DNA of 51,270 nt from Betaproteobacteria bacterium HGW-Betaproteobacteria-4 (GTDB taxonomy: Bacteria > Pseudomonadota > Gammaproteobacteria > Burkholderiales > Rhodocyclaceae), in assembly GCA_002840785.1 (NCBI GenBank), contig PHCH01000016.1:1-51270 (forward strand), given 5' to 3'. Below the pieces are notes generated by a model. The model was given only the letters and a program-made list of their open reading frames with translations. It was not told the DNA's origin and searched no databases. This document shows, piece after piece, positions 18,901 through 27,692 of this stretch (position 1 is the stretch's first letter; each line of letters starts with the position of its first letter). The translations under genes and the position numbers were made by a program.

Positions 18901-21900
18901 GGCCGATTCGGCCTTGACCGCCAGCCACTGCTCCAGCTTGGCGTAGAGCAGCGCCGGCTTGACCGGCTTGGCGATGAAATCCGACATGCCCGACGCCAGG
19001 CAGCGCGCCCGGTCCTCGGCAAAGGCATTGGCCGTCATGGCCAGGATCGGCGTCGTTGCGTAGCCGGGCAGGCGGCGAATATGCTCGGTGGCCTGCAGGC
19101 CATCCATGTTTGGCATCTGGATGTCCATGAGGATCAGGTCGTAGTGTTTTGCGGCGGCGCGTTCGAGGGCGACGGCGCCGTCATCAGCGACATCGATGAC
19201 CAGTCCGGGCAGGTATTGCAGCAATTCCAGCGCAACCTCCTGGTTGATCGGCTCATCCTCGGCAAGCAGGACGACCTTGCCGGTGAAGTCCTTGCTCACC
19301 GGGCCGGTCTGCTCCGTGGGCAACTCGGCCGCCCCTGGCGCCGCCCTGTCGAAAACCATGGTCAGCGTGAATGTGCTGCCCGCGCCCGGCGTGCTGGCGA
19401 GTTCGAGGCTGCCGTTCATGAGCCGCACCAGTTTTCGGACAATGGCCAGGCCCAGGCCCGTGCCGCCATGCTTGCGGGTGGTTGAGCCATCGGCCTGCTC
19501 GAAGGGCGAGAAAATCCGCTCCTGCGCCTCGGGGGCTATCCCGATGCCGGTGTCGGCGATGATCAGGCGGGCTGTCAGCGTGCTTGCCGCCTCGGCCACC
19601 GTTGTGGCGCGGATGGCGATACCGCCCTGCTCGGTGAATTTGACCGCGTTGTCCACCAGGTTGAGCAAAATCTGCTGCAGGCGCAGCGGATCGCCGAGCA
19701 GCCTGGCCTCGGCCAGGTGCGGGTCGATGTCGATGTCGAATTGCAGCCCCCTGGCCGCCACCTTGTCGCCGACCAGGCTCTCGATATTGGCGACGATGCT
19801 GCCCAGGCGCAGCGATGTCTTCTCGAGTTTCAGTCGCTCGGCATCGATTTTCGACAGGTCGAGAATGTCGTTGAGCAGGCAGAGCAGGTGGCCGGCCGCC
19901 TTGTCGATCTTGCCCAGCTTGTCGCTGAGCGCCGGGTCGGTGCTGCGTCGGCTCAGGATGTGCGTCAGGCCGATGATGGCGTTCATCGGCGTCCGTAGCT
20001 CGTGGCTCATGTTGGCCAGGAAGGTGCTCTTGGCGCGATAGGCTGTTTCGGCTTCCTCCTTGGCCAGTTGCAGGTCGGCCGTGCGCATGGCAACCAGCTC
20101 TTCGAGGTGGGTGCGGTGGCGCTCCAGTTCGGCCTCGGCCTGCTTGTGCTTGGAAATGTCGATGATGATCCCGATCACCGCCGGCTGCCCTTCGTAATCG
20201 ACGGCGGTACCGAAGACCTCGACATCCAGCTTGCTGCCATCCTGGCGCTGGCCGGTAAAACCGTAGTGCAGCGCCTCGATTTCACCTCTCTCCCGCCGGC
20301 GGACGTTGTCGGCAACTTTCTGCCGGTCCTCCGGGGCGACCAGGTCGATGACCGCTATCCGGTCGATGATGTCCTCCGGCGACGGGTAGCCGAAGATCCT
20401 GGCAAACCACGGATTGACGTAGCGGAAACGCGGCCCCTGGATGATGTAAACGCCGGCCAGGGACTGCTCGACCAGGCCACGGAATTTCCGCTCGGCCGAG
20501 CGCAGCTCATTTTCCGCCTGGACCCGCTTGGTGATGTCGTGGCCGACCATGACCAGCGCCTGCCGGCTGCCGTCGGCGGCAAACAGCGGCACCTTGGCAA
20601 CCTCGAAAACCTGCTCGTTGCCGTCGCCATCAAGAAAAATCAACTCTTCGTCAAGCCGGCCGCCGTTGCCCCAGGTCCGCTCATCCGAGGCGTCGAGCAG
20701 GGTCAGCGGCGCCGTGTCGAATTTGCCCGAGGCGGCCAGCTCCTGGCTGGTCGAGCCGCGGTAGTCGGTGTTGCTCAGGCCGAGCATGTGGAGCAGGGTG
20801 CTGTTGGCTTCCGTCCACCGGCCGGTGCCATCCTTCAGGCAGACGATGTCGGGCAGCGTGTCGATCAAGGTGCGCAGGCGTTTCTCGTTCCGGCGCAGGC
20901 GCTCTGCGTAGTTGGTGATGTGCCGCCGGTAGCCGTTGTTGCGCAGCACCCAGAAAAACACCCCGAGGCCGCTCAGGATTCCGCCGATGGCGACGCTGAG
21001 CGGCAGCGCCATGGAGTTGCTGCGATCGAAGTCCGGGCTGCTGCAGAACAGGGCCATCCACCGGTGGCCGCCAAATTCGATGGGCAGCGTTACGTGTTGG
21101 CGCCCGTGGGTGTTTATCTTTTTTTCCAGGCGCGAATCAAAAAGTAGGTTTTCCGGCGCCTCTGCCATGTCGTACAACTCGATCTCGACGTCCTTGTTGC
21201 CGGGGTTGAAGATGCTGCCGAGCAGATCGCGGGCGCGGAAAGCGGCATAGCTGAAGCCGCGCAGCTTGGCCCGGCGTTGGTCGACGCTGTCGTGGGCCTG
21301 GCCGCTTTGAAATACCGGCATGTAAATCAGGAAACCCGGCTGGGGCTCCCCGTCATTTTCCTGAAGGAGCGTGATTTTTCCCGACAGGGCAGGTTCGCCG
21401 GTGTCCCGTGCCCGCGTCATGGCAATGCGGCGAACCGGTTCGGAGAACATGTCGTAGCCGAATGCGCGTTGATTGATTTCGGTGAATGGTTCGAGAAACA
21501 CGATGCTGCTGTACAGCTCGCGTGCGCCGTTGGGCTTGATCGCGTAGTTCGGGAAGCCTTCGTGGCGGACGGCTTGCTCATGCGTCGCCCGGTCGTGCGG
21601 CTGGATCATCAGGGCAAAGCCGGTGGCCTGGACGCCGGGCAGGGTCTTTTCGAGTTGCAGGTTGCGCACGTAACTCTGCCATTCGTCCCGCCTGACGCCA
21701 TCGCTTGCCTCGACGAAGGCAGCCGCGCCGCGCAGGACCTGGGCGTGGGCCTGCAGGCGAAAGAGCAGGGCGCTCCTTTCGTGTTCGGCCCGGTACAGGA
21801 ATCGCTGATAAATCCGTTCCTCGGTGCTGTGCCGGACGATGCCGTAGAGCACCGCCGTGACGGCCAGAATGATGCCCAGCGCAATCCAGGCGCCCCCTTC

Positions 21901-21972
21901 GCGCAGCAAAAACTGCGGAAGATGGCGGCCCCTTTGCATGTTGTCGAGCGGAATCGGCCGGGCTTTTTCCAT
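18898..21972 (-). CDS. Hybrid sensor histidine kinase (CHASE-PAS-PAS-HisKA-HATPase-REC)
   Basis: 1024-residue inner-membrane hybrid kinase. Order: TM1 (27-47); periplasmic CHASE domain (about 75-300, with [10 protein letters not shown] and [13 protein letters not shown]); TM2 (about 322-343); PAS 1 (about 365-485); PAS 2 with PAC (about 490-610); coiled coil; HisKA with phospho-acceptor H657 in [14 protein letters not shown]; HATPase with N box [10 protein letters not shown] and G boxes ADTGIGIAP and [12 protein letters not shown]-terminal receiver with D950 ([13 protein letters not shown]) and K1002 (IAKPVKP). There is no Hpt domain, so phosphotransfer must go elsewhere. The signal is unknown; CHASE domains bind small extracellular ligands. 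No cognate regulator is adjacent. Its stop lies in repeat copy F. Confidence 0.93.
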   Translation of the reverse strand: MEKARPIPLDNMQRGRHLPQFLLREGGAWIALGIILAVTAVLYGIVRHSTEERIYQRFLYRAEHERSALLFRLQAHAQVLRGAAAFVEASDGVRRDEWQSYVRNLQLEKTLPGVQATGFALMIQPHDRATHEQAVRHEGFPNYAIKPNGARELYSSIVFLEPFTEINQRAFGYDMFSEPVRRIAMTRARDTGEPALSGKITLLQENDGEPQPGFLIYMPVFQSGQAHDSVDQRRAKLRGFSYAAFRARDLLGSIFNPGNKDVEIELYDMAEAPENLLFDSRLEKKINTHGRQHVTLPIEFGGHRWMALFCSSPDFDRSNSMALPLSVAIGGILSGLGVFFWVLRNNGYRRHITNYAERLRRNEKRLRTLIDTLPDIVCLKDGTGRWTEANSTLLHMLGLSNTDYRGSTSQELAASGKFDTAPLTLLDASDERTWGNGGRLDEELIFLDGDGNEQVFEVAKVPLFAADGSRQALVMVGHDITKRVQAENELRSAERKFRGLVEQSLAGVYIIQGPRFRYVNPWFARIFGYPSPEDIIDRIAVIDLVAPEDRQKVADNVRRRERGEIEALHYGFTGQRQDGSKLDVEVFGTAVDYEGQPAVIGIIIDISKHKQAEAELERHRTHLEELVAMRTADLQLAKEEAETAYRAKSTFLANMSHELRTPMNAIIGLTHILSRRSTDPALSDKLGKIDKAAGHLLCLLNDILDLSKIDAERLKLEKTSLRLGSIVANIESLVGDKVAARGLQFDIDIDPHLAEARLLGDPLRLQQILLNLVDNAVKFTEQGGIAIRATTVAEAASTLTARLIIADTGIGIAPEAQERIFSPFEQADGSTTRKHGGTGLGLAIVRKLVRLMNGSLELASTPGAGSTFTLTMVFDRAAPGAAELPTEQTGPVSKDFTGKVVLLAEDEPINQEVALELLQYLPGLVIDVADDGAVALERAAAKHYDLILMDIQMPNMDGLQATEHIRRLPGYATTPILAMTANAFAEDRARCLASGMSDFIAKPVKPALLYAKLEQWLAVKAESA

Positions 21973-22041
21973 TGTTGTGTTTTGGGTCGAACTGTTCTTA
22001 CGATAGCACTTCCGGGGGAGGGGTGGGCCGGGTTGATTGGC

Positions 22042-22956
22042 TCAATGCAGGCCCTCGGTGAGGGCGTCGGTTACCGCCTTGTCGGCCAGTTCCTCGATGA
22101 ACCAGAGGAGCGCCTTGCCATCCTGCCGGGTGCGCCAGGCGGTATGCAGCGGGATGGCCGGGCGCGCCGTGGCCAGTTCCTTTTTCACCAGTCGCCCGGC
22201 GGCAATCTCCGGCTCGGCCAGCCAGCGTGGCAGATGGCCGATGCCCAGCCCGGCGACCTGCGCCGCCACCTTGGCGCGAATATCGGGAACGCGCAGGACG
22301 TCCTGTCCTTCAAGCAGGCCGACTGTTCTGGCATCGAGTTCCTGCGAGGTGTCGGCGATGACGATGGCGCGGTGGCGCAGCAGTTCGCTGGCCGGGATGG
22401 GGCCTTCCCGGTCGGCTAGCGGATGTTCCGGGGCGACGGCGAAAACGAAATCGGTGCGCGTGCACAGAAGGTGCGTGGAAAAGCCGCTGCGCGAAGGCGG
22501 GTCGCCCGGCGCGCCGATGGCAAGATCGGCCCGGCCGGTCGTCAGGGCATCCCAGGTGCCGCCGAGGACTTCGTTGGAAATCCGGATCTGGGTACCGTGT
22601 CCGGCCGCGTAAAAGCGTTTGAGCAACGGGAAGATGCGCTCGATCGGAATGACCGCGTCGAGCGCAATGCGCAGTTCGGCCTCCCAGCCGTCGGCGATGC
22701 GCAGGACGCGGCGCTCCAGTTCGCTGGCGGCGCGCAGCAGGTGGCGGCCGTCGTCGAGCAGCGTGCGCCCGGCTTCATTGAGCGTGGCGCGCCGGCCTTC
22801 GCGTCGGAACAGCGTGATGCCGAGATCGCATTCGAGTTTGGCCACAGCATGCGACAGCGCCGAAGGCACGCGATGCAGCGAAGCGGCGGCCGCGGTGAAG
22901 CTGCCGAGGCGTTCGATGGCGTCGAGAATGAGCAGTAGATCGAGCGATATTTTCAT
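22042..22956 (-). CDS. LysR-family transcriptional regulator
   Basis: 304-residue LysR-type regulator: N-terminal winged helix-turn-helix (SLDLLLILDAIERLGSFTAAAASLHRVPSALSHAVAKLE), linker helix, then a periplasmic-binding-protein-like effector domain (ELRIALDAVIPIERIFPLL onwards). It is divergent from the pirin gene with 105 bp between, the usual LysR arrangement, so it probably controls the pirin-flavodoxin pair and itself (inference). The family is reminiscent of regulators of quinone or redox-stress genes, but the ligand cannot be read from sequence. Confidence 0.92.
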   Translation of the reverse strand: MKISLDLLLILDAIERLGSFTAAAASLHRVPSALSHAVAKLECDLGITLFRREGRRATLNEAGRTLLDDGRHLLRAASELERRVLRIADGWEAELRIALDAVIPIERIFPLLKRFYAAGHGTQIRISNEVLGGTWDALTTGRADLAIGAPGDPPSRSGFSTHLLCTRTDFVFAVAPEHPLADREGPIPASELLRHRAIVIADTSQELDARTVGLLEGQDVLRVPDIRAKVAAQVAGLGIGHLPRWLAEPEIAAGRLVKKELATARPAIPLHTAWRTRQDGKALLWFIEELADKAVTDALTEGLH

Positions 22957-23002
22957 ATGAAAAATATTAACCGATAGCCTCGCAATTATTCGCTATTTTT
23001 TG

Positions 23003-23038
23003 TTGAACACCATGAATAACATGGTGACTAATCAATAC
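23003..23038 (+). promoter_or_regulatory. Candidate LysR operator and promoter of the pirin operon
   Basis: A perfect inverted repeat CACCATG-AATAA-CATGGTG (23008-23026) lies in the LysR/pirin spacer. It overlaps a possible -35 (TTGAAC, 23003-23008) and lies just before a weak -10 (ACTAAT, 23027-23032; spacing 18). ACTAATCAATAC (23027-23038) also occurs upstream of the peroxiredoxin gene. That the divergent LysR protein binds here is inferred from position. Confidence 0.55.
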
Positions 23039-23061
23039 GATCCATTCACAAGGAGACTGCA

Positions 23062-23769
23062 ATGATCCACCTTCGCCCTTCTGCCGAACGCGGTTACGCC
23101 GACCATGGCTGGCTGCGCGCCAAACACAGTTTTTCCTTCGCCGATTACTATGATCCGGAAGAAATGGGTTGGGGCGCCCTGCGCGTCATCAACGAGGACC
23201 GCGTCGCCCCGGGTACCGGTTTCGGCCGGCATGGCCATCGCGACATGGAGATCGTCACCTACATCCTGTCCGGCACGCTCGAGCACAAGGACAGCCTTGG
23301 CCACGGCGGCTTGATCCGGCGCGGCGAAGTGCAGCGCATGAGTGCCGGCAAGGGCATCCTGCACAGCGAGTCCAACCCGTCGGCCGACGAGGAAACGCAT
23401 CTGCTGCAAATCTGGATCGAGCCGGCGCAGCACGGCACGCCGGCCAGCTATGAGCAGCAGGCCCTGCCGCTAGCCGAACTGCGCGGCCGCTGGCGCCTGG
23501 TTGCCTCGCCGGACGGTGCCGACGGCAGCACGACCATCGGCCAGGATGCACGCCTGTGGGCCTCCGTTGTCGAGCCGGGGGCCAGCATCGATTACCACCT
23601 GGCGGCCGGCCGGCTGGCCTATGTGCACGTTATCTACGGTCAACTGGAAATAAATGGCAAAAACCTGAATGCCGGTGACGGCGCCAAGATTGCCGACGAA
23701 ACCGATCTCAAGTTTTTGGCAAGTGAAGAAGCGGAATTCCTGCTCTTCGACCTGCCGCCCGTCGCCTGA
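23062..23769 (+). CDS. Pirin-family bicupin protein
   Basis: 235-residue pirin/YhaK-type protein. Family members bind Fe or another metal, and some have quercetin 2,3-dioxygenase activity or act as redox-sensitive cofactors. The N-terminal cupin carries the metal-ligand pattern FGRHGHRDMEIVTYILSG and GKGILHSESNPS (His and Glu ligands). The second cupin (about 145-235) lacks an obvious metal site, as in bacterial pirins. A ribosome-binding site AAGGAG precedes the ATG. It is first of a two-gene unit with the flavodoxin-fold gene. The DNA at 23631-23670 (IYGQLEINGKNLN) partly resembles the dispersed repeat, but the peptide fits the normal cupin strand pattern. Confidence 0.92.
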   Translation: MIHLRPSAERGYADHGWLRAKHSFSFADYYDPEEMGWGALRVINEDRVAPGTGFGRHGHRDMEIVTYILSGTLEHKDSLGHGGLIRRGEVQRMSAGKGILHSESNPSADEETHLLQIWIEPAQHGTPASYEQQALPLAELRGRWRLVASPDGADGSTTIGQDARLWASVVEPGASIDYHLAAGRLAYVHVIYGQLEINGKNLNAGDGAKIADETDLKFLASEEAEFLLFDLPPVA

Positions 23770-23803
23770 CCCGACTTTCAATAATCGTTAAAAGGAAAAC
23801 AGC

Positions 23804-24358
23804 ATGAGCAAGACCATCGTCGTTTATCACTCCGGCTACGGCCACACCAAGCGCGTCGCCGAAGTTGTCGCCGAAGGCGCCGGGGCCGAACTGCTGGCCA
23901 TCGATGCCGAAGGCAACCTGCCGGAAGGCGGCTGGGAAAAGCTGGCTGCCGCCGACGCCATCATCTTCGGCACGCCGACCTACATGGGCGGCCCGAGCTG
24001 GCAGTTCAAGAAATTTGCCGATGCCTCGTCCAAACCCTGGTACTCGCGGGCCTGGCAGGACAAGGTGTTCGGCGGTTTCACCAACAGCGCCAGCCCGGTC
24101 GGCGACAAGGGCGCGACGATGATTCAACTGCACACGCTGGCCTCGCAGCATGGCGGCATCTGGGTCAGCCTCGGCATCCTGCCGGCCAACACCAAGGCAG
24201 CCACCCATGCCGACGTCAATCATCTCGGCGGTTCGGCCGGCCTGCTCGTCCGCTCGCCCTCCGACGCCAGCGTCGACGAAGTCCCGGCCGGCGATCTCGA
24301 GACCGCCAGACGCTACGGCCAGCGCGTCGCCGAAATCGCCAGCCGCCTGCGCGGCTAA
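23804..24358 (+). CDS. Flavodoxin-fold NAD(P)H:quinone oxidoreductase-like protein
   Basis: 184-residue flavodoxin/WrbA-like protein. The FMN phosphate loop is YHSGYGHTKRVAE at residues 8-20, the second FMN contact is FGTPTYMGGPSWQFKKF, and FTNSASPVGDKG forms the third loop. It lacks the tetramerisation insertions of long WrbA proteins. The family reduces quinones by two electrons and limits redox cycling. It follows the pirin gene by 34 bp with an AAAGGA ribosome-binding site; together with the LysR regulator this looks like a quinone/electrophile-response locus (inference). A G+C-rich hairpin without a T-run follows the stop. Confidence 0.87.
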   Translation: MSKTIVVYHSGYGHTKRVAEVVAEGAGAELLAIDAEGNLPEGGWEKLAAADAIIFGTPTYMGGPSWQFKKFADASSKPWYSRAWQDKVFGGFTNSASPVGDKGATMIQLHTLASQHGGIWVSLGILPANTKAATHADVNHLGGSAGLLVRSPSDASVDEVPAGDLETARRYGQRVAEIASRLRG

Positions 24359-24435
24359 AGGCTTCAGCGGGCGGCCCCCGGGCTGCCCGCTCGCTGCTAT
24401 AGTGAGATCATTCCCCAACGTTCCGGAGTGATCGC

Positions 24436-25151
24436 ATGGCAATGACTACCTCGTTGGCTGACCTCGCCATCATTCTGGTCGAGCCGTCGCAGATGCAGGC
24501 GCATCTGGTCAGCCGGATGCTTGAGCACCAAGGCGTCAAGAAGATCACCGTGGTCGATACGGCCGGTGCGGCGCTGGCGGCGCTGGCGACCGAAAGCAGC
24601 AACGTTATCGTGATCAGCAGCCTTTACCTGCCCGATCTGGCCGGTACCGAACTGGTCGCCGCCATGCGCGAAAATCCCGATTTTGAAACCGTGCCCTTCA
24701 TCCTCGTCTCCAGCGAAACCCGGCCGCAGGTGCTCGAACCGGTGCGCCAGTCCGGCGCCTGCAGCATCGTCGCCAAGCCCTTCGACGAACAGCAGTTGTC
24801 ACGCGCGCTGTATGCCGCCGCCGACTACCTGAACCCGCCGGAAGACATCGACGTTGCCGAAATCGAAAACCTGCGCGTTCTGGTGGTCGATGACAGCCTG
24901 GCCTCGCGTCGCCATTTGCACCGGCTGCTGACCGAACTGGGCATCGAGCGCATCACCGAAGCGGTCAATGGCAAGGAGGCCGTGGCCCTGCTCGAACAGG
25001 CCATGGTCGACCTCGTCATCACCGACTACAACATGCCGGAAATGGATGGCCGCGAGCTGACCGAATACATCCGCACGCAACCGCCATCTGCGACAAGCCC
25101 TTCGAAGCAGGCAGCATTCGCCGGCTGATCAGCGAAGCGCTGACCCGCTAG
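24436..25151 (+). pseudogene. Double-receiver response regulator, frameshifted in the second receiver
   Basis: Two CheY-like receiver domains in tandem and no output domain. REC1 (about 10-125) is variable at the acidic pocket (IILVEPSQ; VIVISSLYLPD with no clear phospho-acceptor Asp) but has the KPF lysine. REC2 (from residue 152, LRVLVVDDSLASRR) has the acceptor in LVITDYNMPEMDG. After TEYIRTQ the frame is lost, while the expected end ICDKPFEAGSIRRLISEALTR continues in another frame to the TAG at 25149. About 30 residues (beta4-alpha4) are absent. The total of 716 nt is not divisible by three. The join is around 25074-25088. If read as it stands, the protein stops early with a truncated REC2. 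Confidence 0.85.
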
Positions 25152-25207
25152 CCAGAAGTCGGGCCGGCGAAGCGATGCGTTTCCCGGTAGGCATGTGCCG
25201 TAAAACC

Positions 25208-25219
25208 TGAAAAATTTCA
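25208..25219. promoter_or_regulatory. Palindromic site shared with the 40-kb PEP-CTERM gene
   Basis: TGAAAAATTTCA differs by one base from the palindrome TGAAATATTTCA at 40139, which also lies upstream of a PEP-CTERM gene. Here it is 185 bp upstream of the first PEP-CTERM ATG. The rest of the 25152-25403 spacer shows no sigma-54 or sigma-70 promoter I can defend. Confidence 0.4.
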
Positions 25220-25403
25220 CGGTTTCTGCGTGCCCAAAGCGCAGGGGTGATCCATCCGGACTATGCCGTTTGCGATCTTTGTCACAAGCGTGCAATGTGC
25301 GCGCGCCAATCTTCGGGGCATTCCCCGGTCGCCGGTTTCGGCTCAAGTTGCGTTCGACTGCGGGGAGCCATTTTCCCCTTTTTCGAATTGAACGGAGAAA
25401 CCC

Positions 25404-26078
25404 ATGAAGAAATCCCTGCGTTATATCGCCGCGGCCGTCTTGGCCGCCACCTCGTTTGCCGCATCCGCCGCGGTTACCATCACCGAAGTTGCGCCGTGGA
25501 GCAGCGGCAATTCGCCGGTCGCCGCCGACTGGTTCGAGCTGACCAATACCGGCAGCAGCGCGGTCGACATCACCGGCTGGAAGTTCGATGACAGCTCGGC
25601 GTCGTTTGCCGCTGGCGCGGCCCTTAACGGCATTACCAGCATTGCCGCTGGCCAGTCGGCGATCTTTCTCGAAGGCAATGTTGCCAAAACCGAGCTGTTC
25701 AAGACCAACTGGTTTGGCGGCAGCCTTCCGGCCGGCTTCGCCATCGGCTATTACAGCGGCTCGGGCATCGGCCTGAGCACGACCAGCGATGCGGTCAACA
25801 TCTTTAACGCCAGCGGCGCCCTGCAGGCCAGCGTGACTTTCGGCGCAGCGGATTCGAGCTTGCCCTACCAGACCTTCGACAATGCCGCCGGCCTCAATAA
25901 CACGAGCATTTCCCAGCTTAGCGTCGTCGACATCAGCGGCGCTTTCGTGGCGGCCAACAGCGTGAACGAGATCGGTTCGCCGGGCAGCATCGCCGCCGTT
26001 CCCGAACCCGAAACCTACGCCATGCTGCTCGCCGGTCTTGGCTTTATCGGCGCTCTGGCGCGCAAGCGTCAGCGCTGA
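25404..26078 (+). CDS. PEP-CTERM exported protein with lamin-tail-type domain
   Basis: 224-residue exported protein. Signal peptide MKKSLRYIAAAVLAATSFAASA, then an immunoglobulin-like lamin-tail domain (VTITEVAPWS ... DWFELTNTGSSAVDITGWKFDD ... IAAGQSAIFLEG). It ends with the PEP-CTERM sorting signal: VPEPETYAMLLAGLGFIGAL followed by ARKRQR. Such signals are cut by EpsH-type exosortases in bacteria that make exopolysaccharide. No exosortase is in the window. It is first of two adjacent PEP-CTERM genes. Biological role unknown; the lamin-tail fold suggests binding to polymers or nucleic acid. Confidence 0.9.
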   Translation: MKKSLRYIAAAVLAATSFAASAAVTITEVAPWSSGNSPVAADWFELTNTGSSAVDITGWKFDDSSASFAAGAALNGITSIAAGQSAIFLEGNVAKTELFKTNWFGGSLPAGFAIGYYSGSGIGLSTTSDAVNIFNASGALQASVTFGAADSSLPYQTFDNAAGLNNTSISQLSVVDISGAFVAANSVNEIGSPGSIAAVPEPETYAMLLAGLGFIGALARKRQR

Positions 26079-26096
26079 TCCGGAAAGGCATCGACC

Positions 26097-27080
26097 ATGA
26101 ACTTCAAACATCTGATTCTCGCCCTGGCCGCCGCCGGCAGCTTTTCCGCGCAGGCTGCCGACTCCCTGAACCTGGCCAATTACTCGGTTAACGGCATCTA
26201 TGCGCTGGATGCCTTGAACGGTACGAGCGGCGGCATTTCCGGCCTGGAAGCCTCGGCCGTCACCTACGCCCAGGATCGTGGCTCGCTATTCTTCGTCGGC
26301 GACGAAGGCACCGGCGTCATCGAAATCTCCAAGACCGGCCAGACACTCGGCTACATGAATTTCGACTGGACCAATACCGGCAGCACCAAGCACGATACCG
26401 AAGGCCTGACCTATCTCGGCGGCGGGGTTCTGGTCGTCGGCGAAGAGCGCCTGTACGACGCCTATCGCTTCAATTTCACCGCCGGCGGTACAGCCAGCCT
26501 GGCCAACAGCAGCGTGTCGATCAGCAATGCCACCGTCGGCAATAACGGCATGGAAGGCATCAGCTACGACGCCCGCAACGGCGGCAGCTTTGTCACCGTC
26601 AAGCAGTTTGATCCGGAAGATGTCCTCGGCGGCACCCTGAGTTTTGCCGCGGGCGGCGGCGTGGCCAACATGGCGCAACTGTTCAACCCCGCCTCCCTCG
26701 GTCTGGCAACGCTGTCTGACGTCCAGACGCTCTCCGGTGTCAATTCGCTGGTCGGCACCACGGCTGCTGACAACCTGCTGCTGCTCAGCCTGGGTTCGAA
26801 CACCCTGCTTGAGGTGACCCGCAGCGGCGTCGTCAAGAGCAGCCTCGATCTGGCCGGCATCGTTCCGCACAACGCGATCGAAGGCGTGACCATCGACGAC
26901 AAGGGCATCATCTACCTGGTTGCCGAGCAGGAGCAGGATGGCAGCGTGCTCGACAGCCTGGCCCGTTCGCGGCTGATCGTCTTGGCCGCCCCGGTTCCCG
27001 AGCCGGAAACCTACGCCATGTTGCTGGCCGGTCTCGGTCTGCTCGGCGCCGTGGCCCGGCGCCGGAAGCTGGCGGCCTGA
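26097..27080 (+). CDS. PEP-CTERM exported protein with SdiA-regulated-like beta-propeller domain
   Basis: 327-residue exported protein: signal peptide ending FSAQAA, and a body resembling the SdiA-regulated/esterase-like beta-propeller family. Recognisable parts are ISGLEASAVTYAQDRGSLFF, DTEGLTYLGGGVLVVGEER, AIEGVTIDDKGIIYLVAEQ and a final strand RLIVLAA. The C-terminal PEP-CTERM signal VPEPETYAMLLAGLGLLGAV plus ARRRKLAA is nearly identical to that of the preceding gene. It follows that gene by 18 bp, so the two are probably co-transcribed. A strong terminator follows. Confidence 0.87.
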   Translation: MNFKHLILALAAAGSFSAQAADSLNLANYSVNGIYALDALNGTSGGISGLEASAVTYAQDRGSLFFVGDEGTGVIEISKTGQTLGYMNFDWTNTGSTKHDTEGLTYLGGGVLVVGEERLYDAYRFNFTAGGTASLANSSVSISNATVGNNGMEGISYDARNGGSFVTVKQFDPEDVLGGTLSFAAGGGVANMAQLFNPASLGLATLSDVQTLSGVNSLVGTTAADNLLLLSLGSNTLLEVTRSGVVKSSLDLAGIVPHNAIEGVTIDDKGIIYLVAEQEQDGSVLDSLARSRLIVLAAPVPEPETYAMLLAGLGLLGAVARRRKLAA

Positions 27081-27104
27081 TCCGCCGATTCTTCAGCGCG
27101 ACGG

Positions 27105-27130
27105 ACGGGGGCTGCGGCCCCCGTTTTGTT
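27105..27130 (+). terminator. Rho-independent terminator of the PEP-CTERM pair
   Basis: 8-bp stem ACGGGGGC/GCCCCCGT with a 4-nt loop, followed by TTTGTTT. It also faces the convergent membrane-protein gene ending at 27135. Confidence 0.85.
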
Positions 27131-27134
27131 TGAC

Positions 27135-27692
27135 TCAGCCGGCCTTGCCGATTTTTGTCGCCAGCCGGCGGATGGCAATCCGGCGCGCGACGACGATCAG
27201 CGCCAGGGTTACGAGCAGCGGGTCGAACAGGGCATCCCACAGATTGGCGAAAACGCCGCTGGCGTAGCCGGCGAGGTCAAGGGCGAGGATCGCCAGCCAG
27301 CTGTCGAACCGCTTCCACCACAAGGCCAGGCCGATCGGCAGCAGCCCGGCAAGCAGCGCCAGCGGCTGATAGCCGAGGGCATAGGGATCGAAGGGGCCGA
27401 AGCCGAGCGCCGCCGCGTAGAACGGTACGGCGAAAACCAGCAGGCCGAGTGCCGGCCGGTAGCTCAGCGGCGACGGCGTCTTGTCGGCGAGTTGGAGGAC
27501 GGCCAGCGCCAGCAGGGTCAGCGACGGTGTGCCGAAATAAGCGTGCATGCCCGGGGCGATGCCGACGAGCAGGGCCAGTGTGCTGGCGGCCAGGGCGACG
27601 CGCGGGCGCAGCTCGCCGAGCGGAACGAGGGCGGCGAGCGCCCCGAAAATCACGGCGTGGGCGAGTAGACCGTAGGCGGCCAGCAGGTTCAT
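27135..27692 (-). CDS. Integral membrane protein of unknown function
   Basis: 185-residue, very hydrophobic protein with about five or six predicted membrane helices (AAYGLLAHAVIFGALAALVP, VALAASTLALLVGIAPG, SLTLLALAVLQLA, ALGLLVFAVPFYAAALGFG, PLALLAGLLPIGLALWW, WLAILALDLAGYASGVFA) and a basic C-terminal tail (ARRIAIRRLATKIGKAG). I recognise no family. Its ATG overlaps the stop of the upstream sialidase-like gene by 4 bp, so the two are translationally coupled and probably work together. Confidence 0.8.
   Translation of the reverse strand: MNLLAAYGLLAHAVIFGALAALVPLGELRPRVALAASTLALLVGIAPGMHAYFGTPSLTLLALAVLQLADKTPSPLSYRPALGLLVFAVPFYAAALGFGPFDPYALGYQPLALLAGLLPIGLALWWKRFDSWLAILALDLAGYASGVFANLWDALFDPLLVTLALIVVARRIAIRRLATKIGKAG

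Noticed and set aside
23631-23670. Repeat-like DNA inside the pirin gene (CTACGGTCAACTGGAAA)
   Set aside because: Similarity is partial and the peptide fits the expected cupin strand; not strong enough to count as a copy.
25220-25403. Possible c-di-GMP riboswitch or sigma-54 promoter before the first PEP-CTERM gene
   Set aside because: No GEMM consensus blocks could be matched, and GG/GC pairs found are at the wrong spacing (9, 12 or 14 instead of 10).
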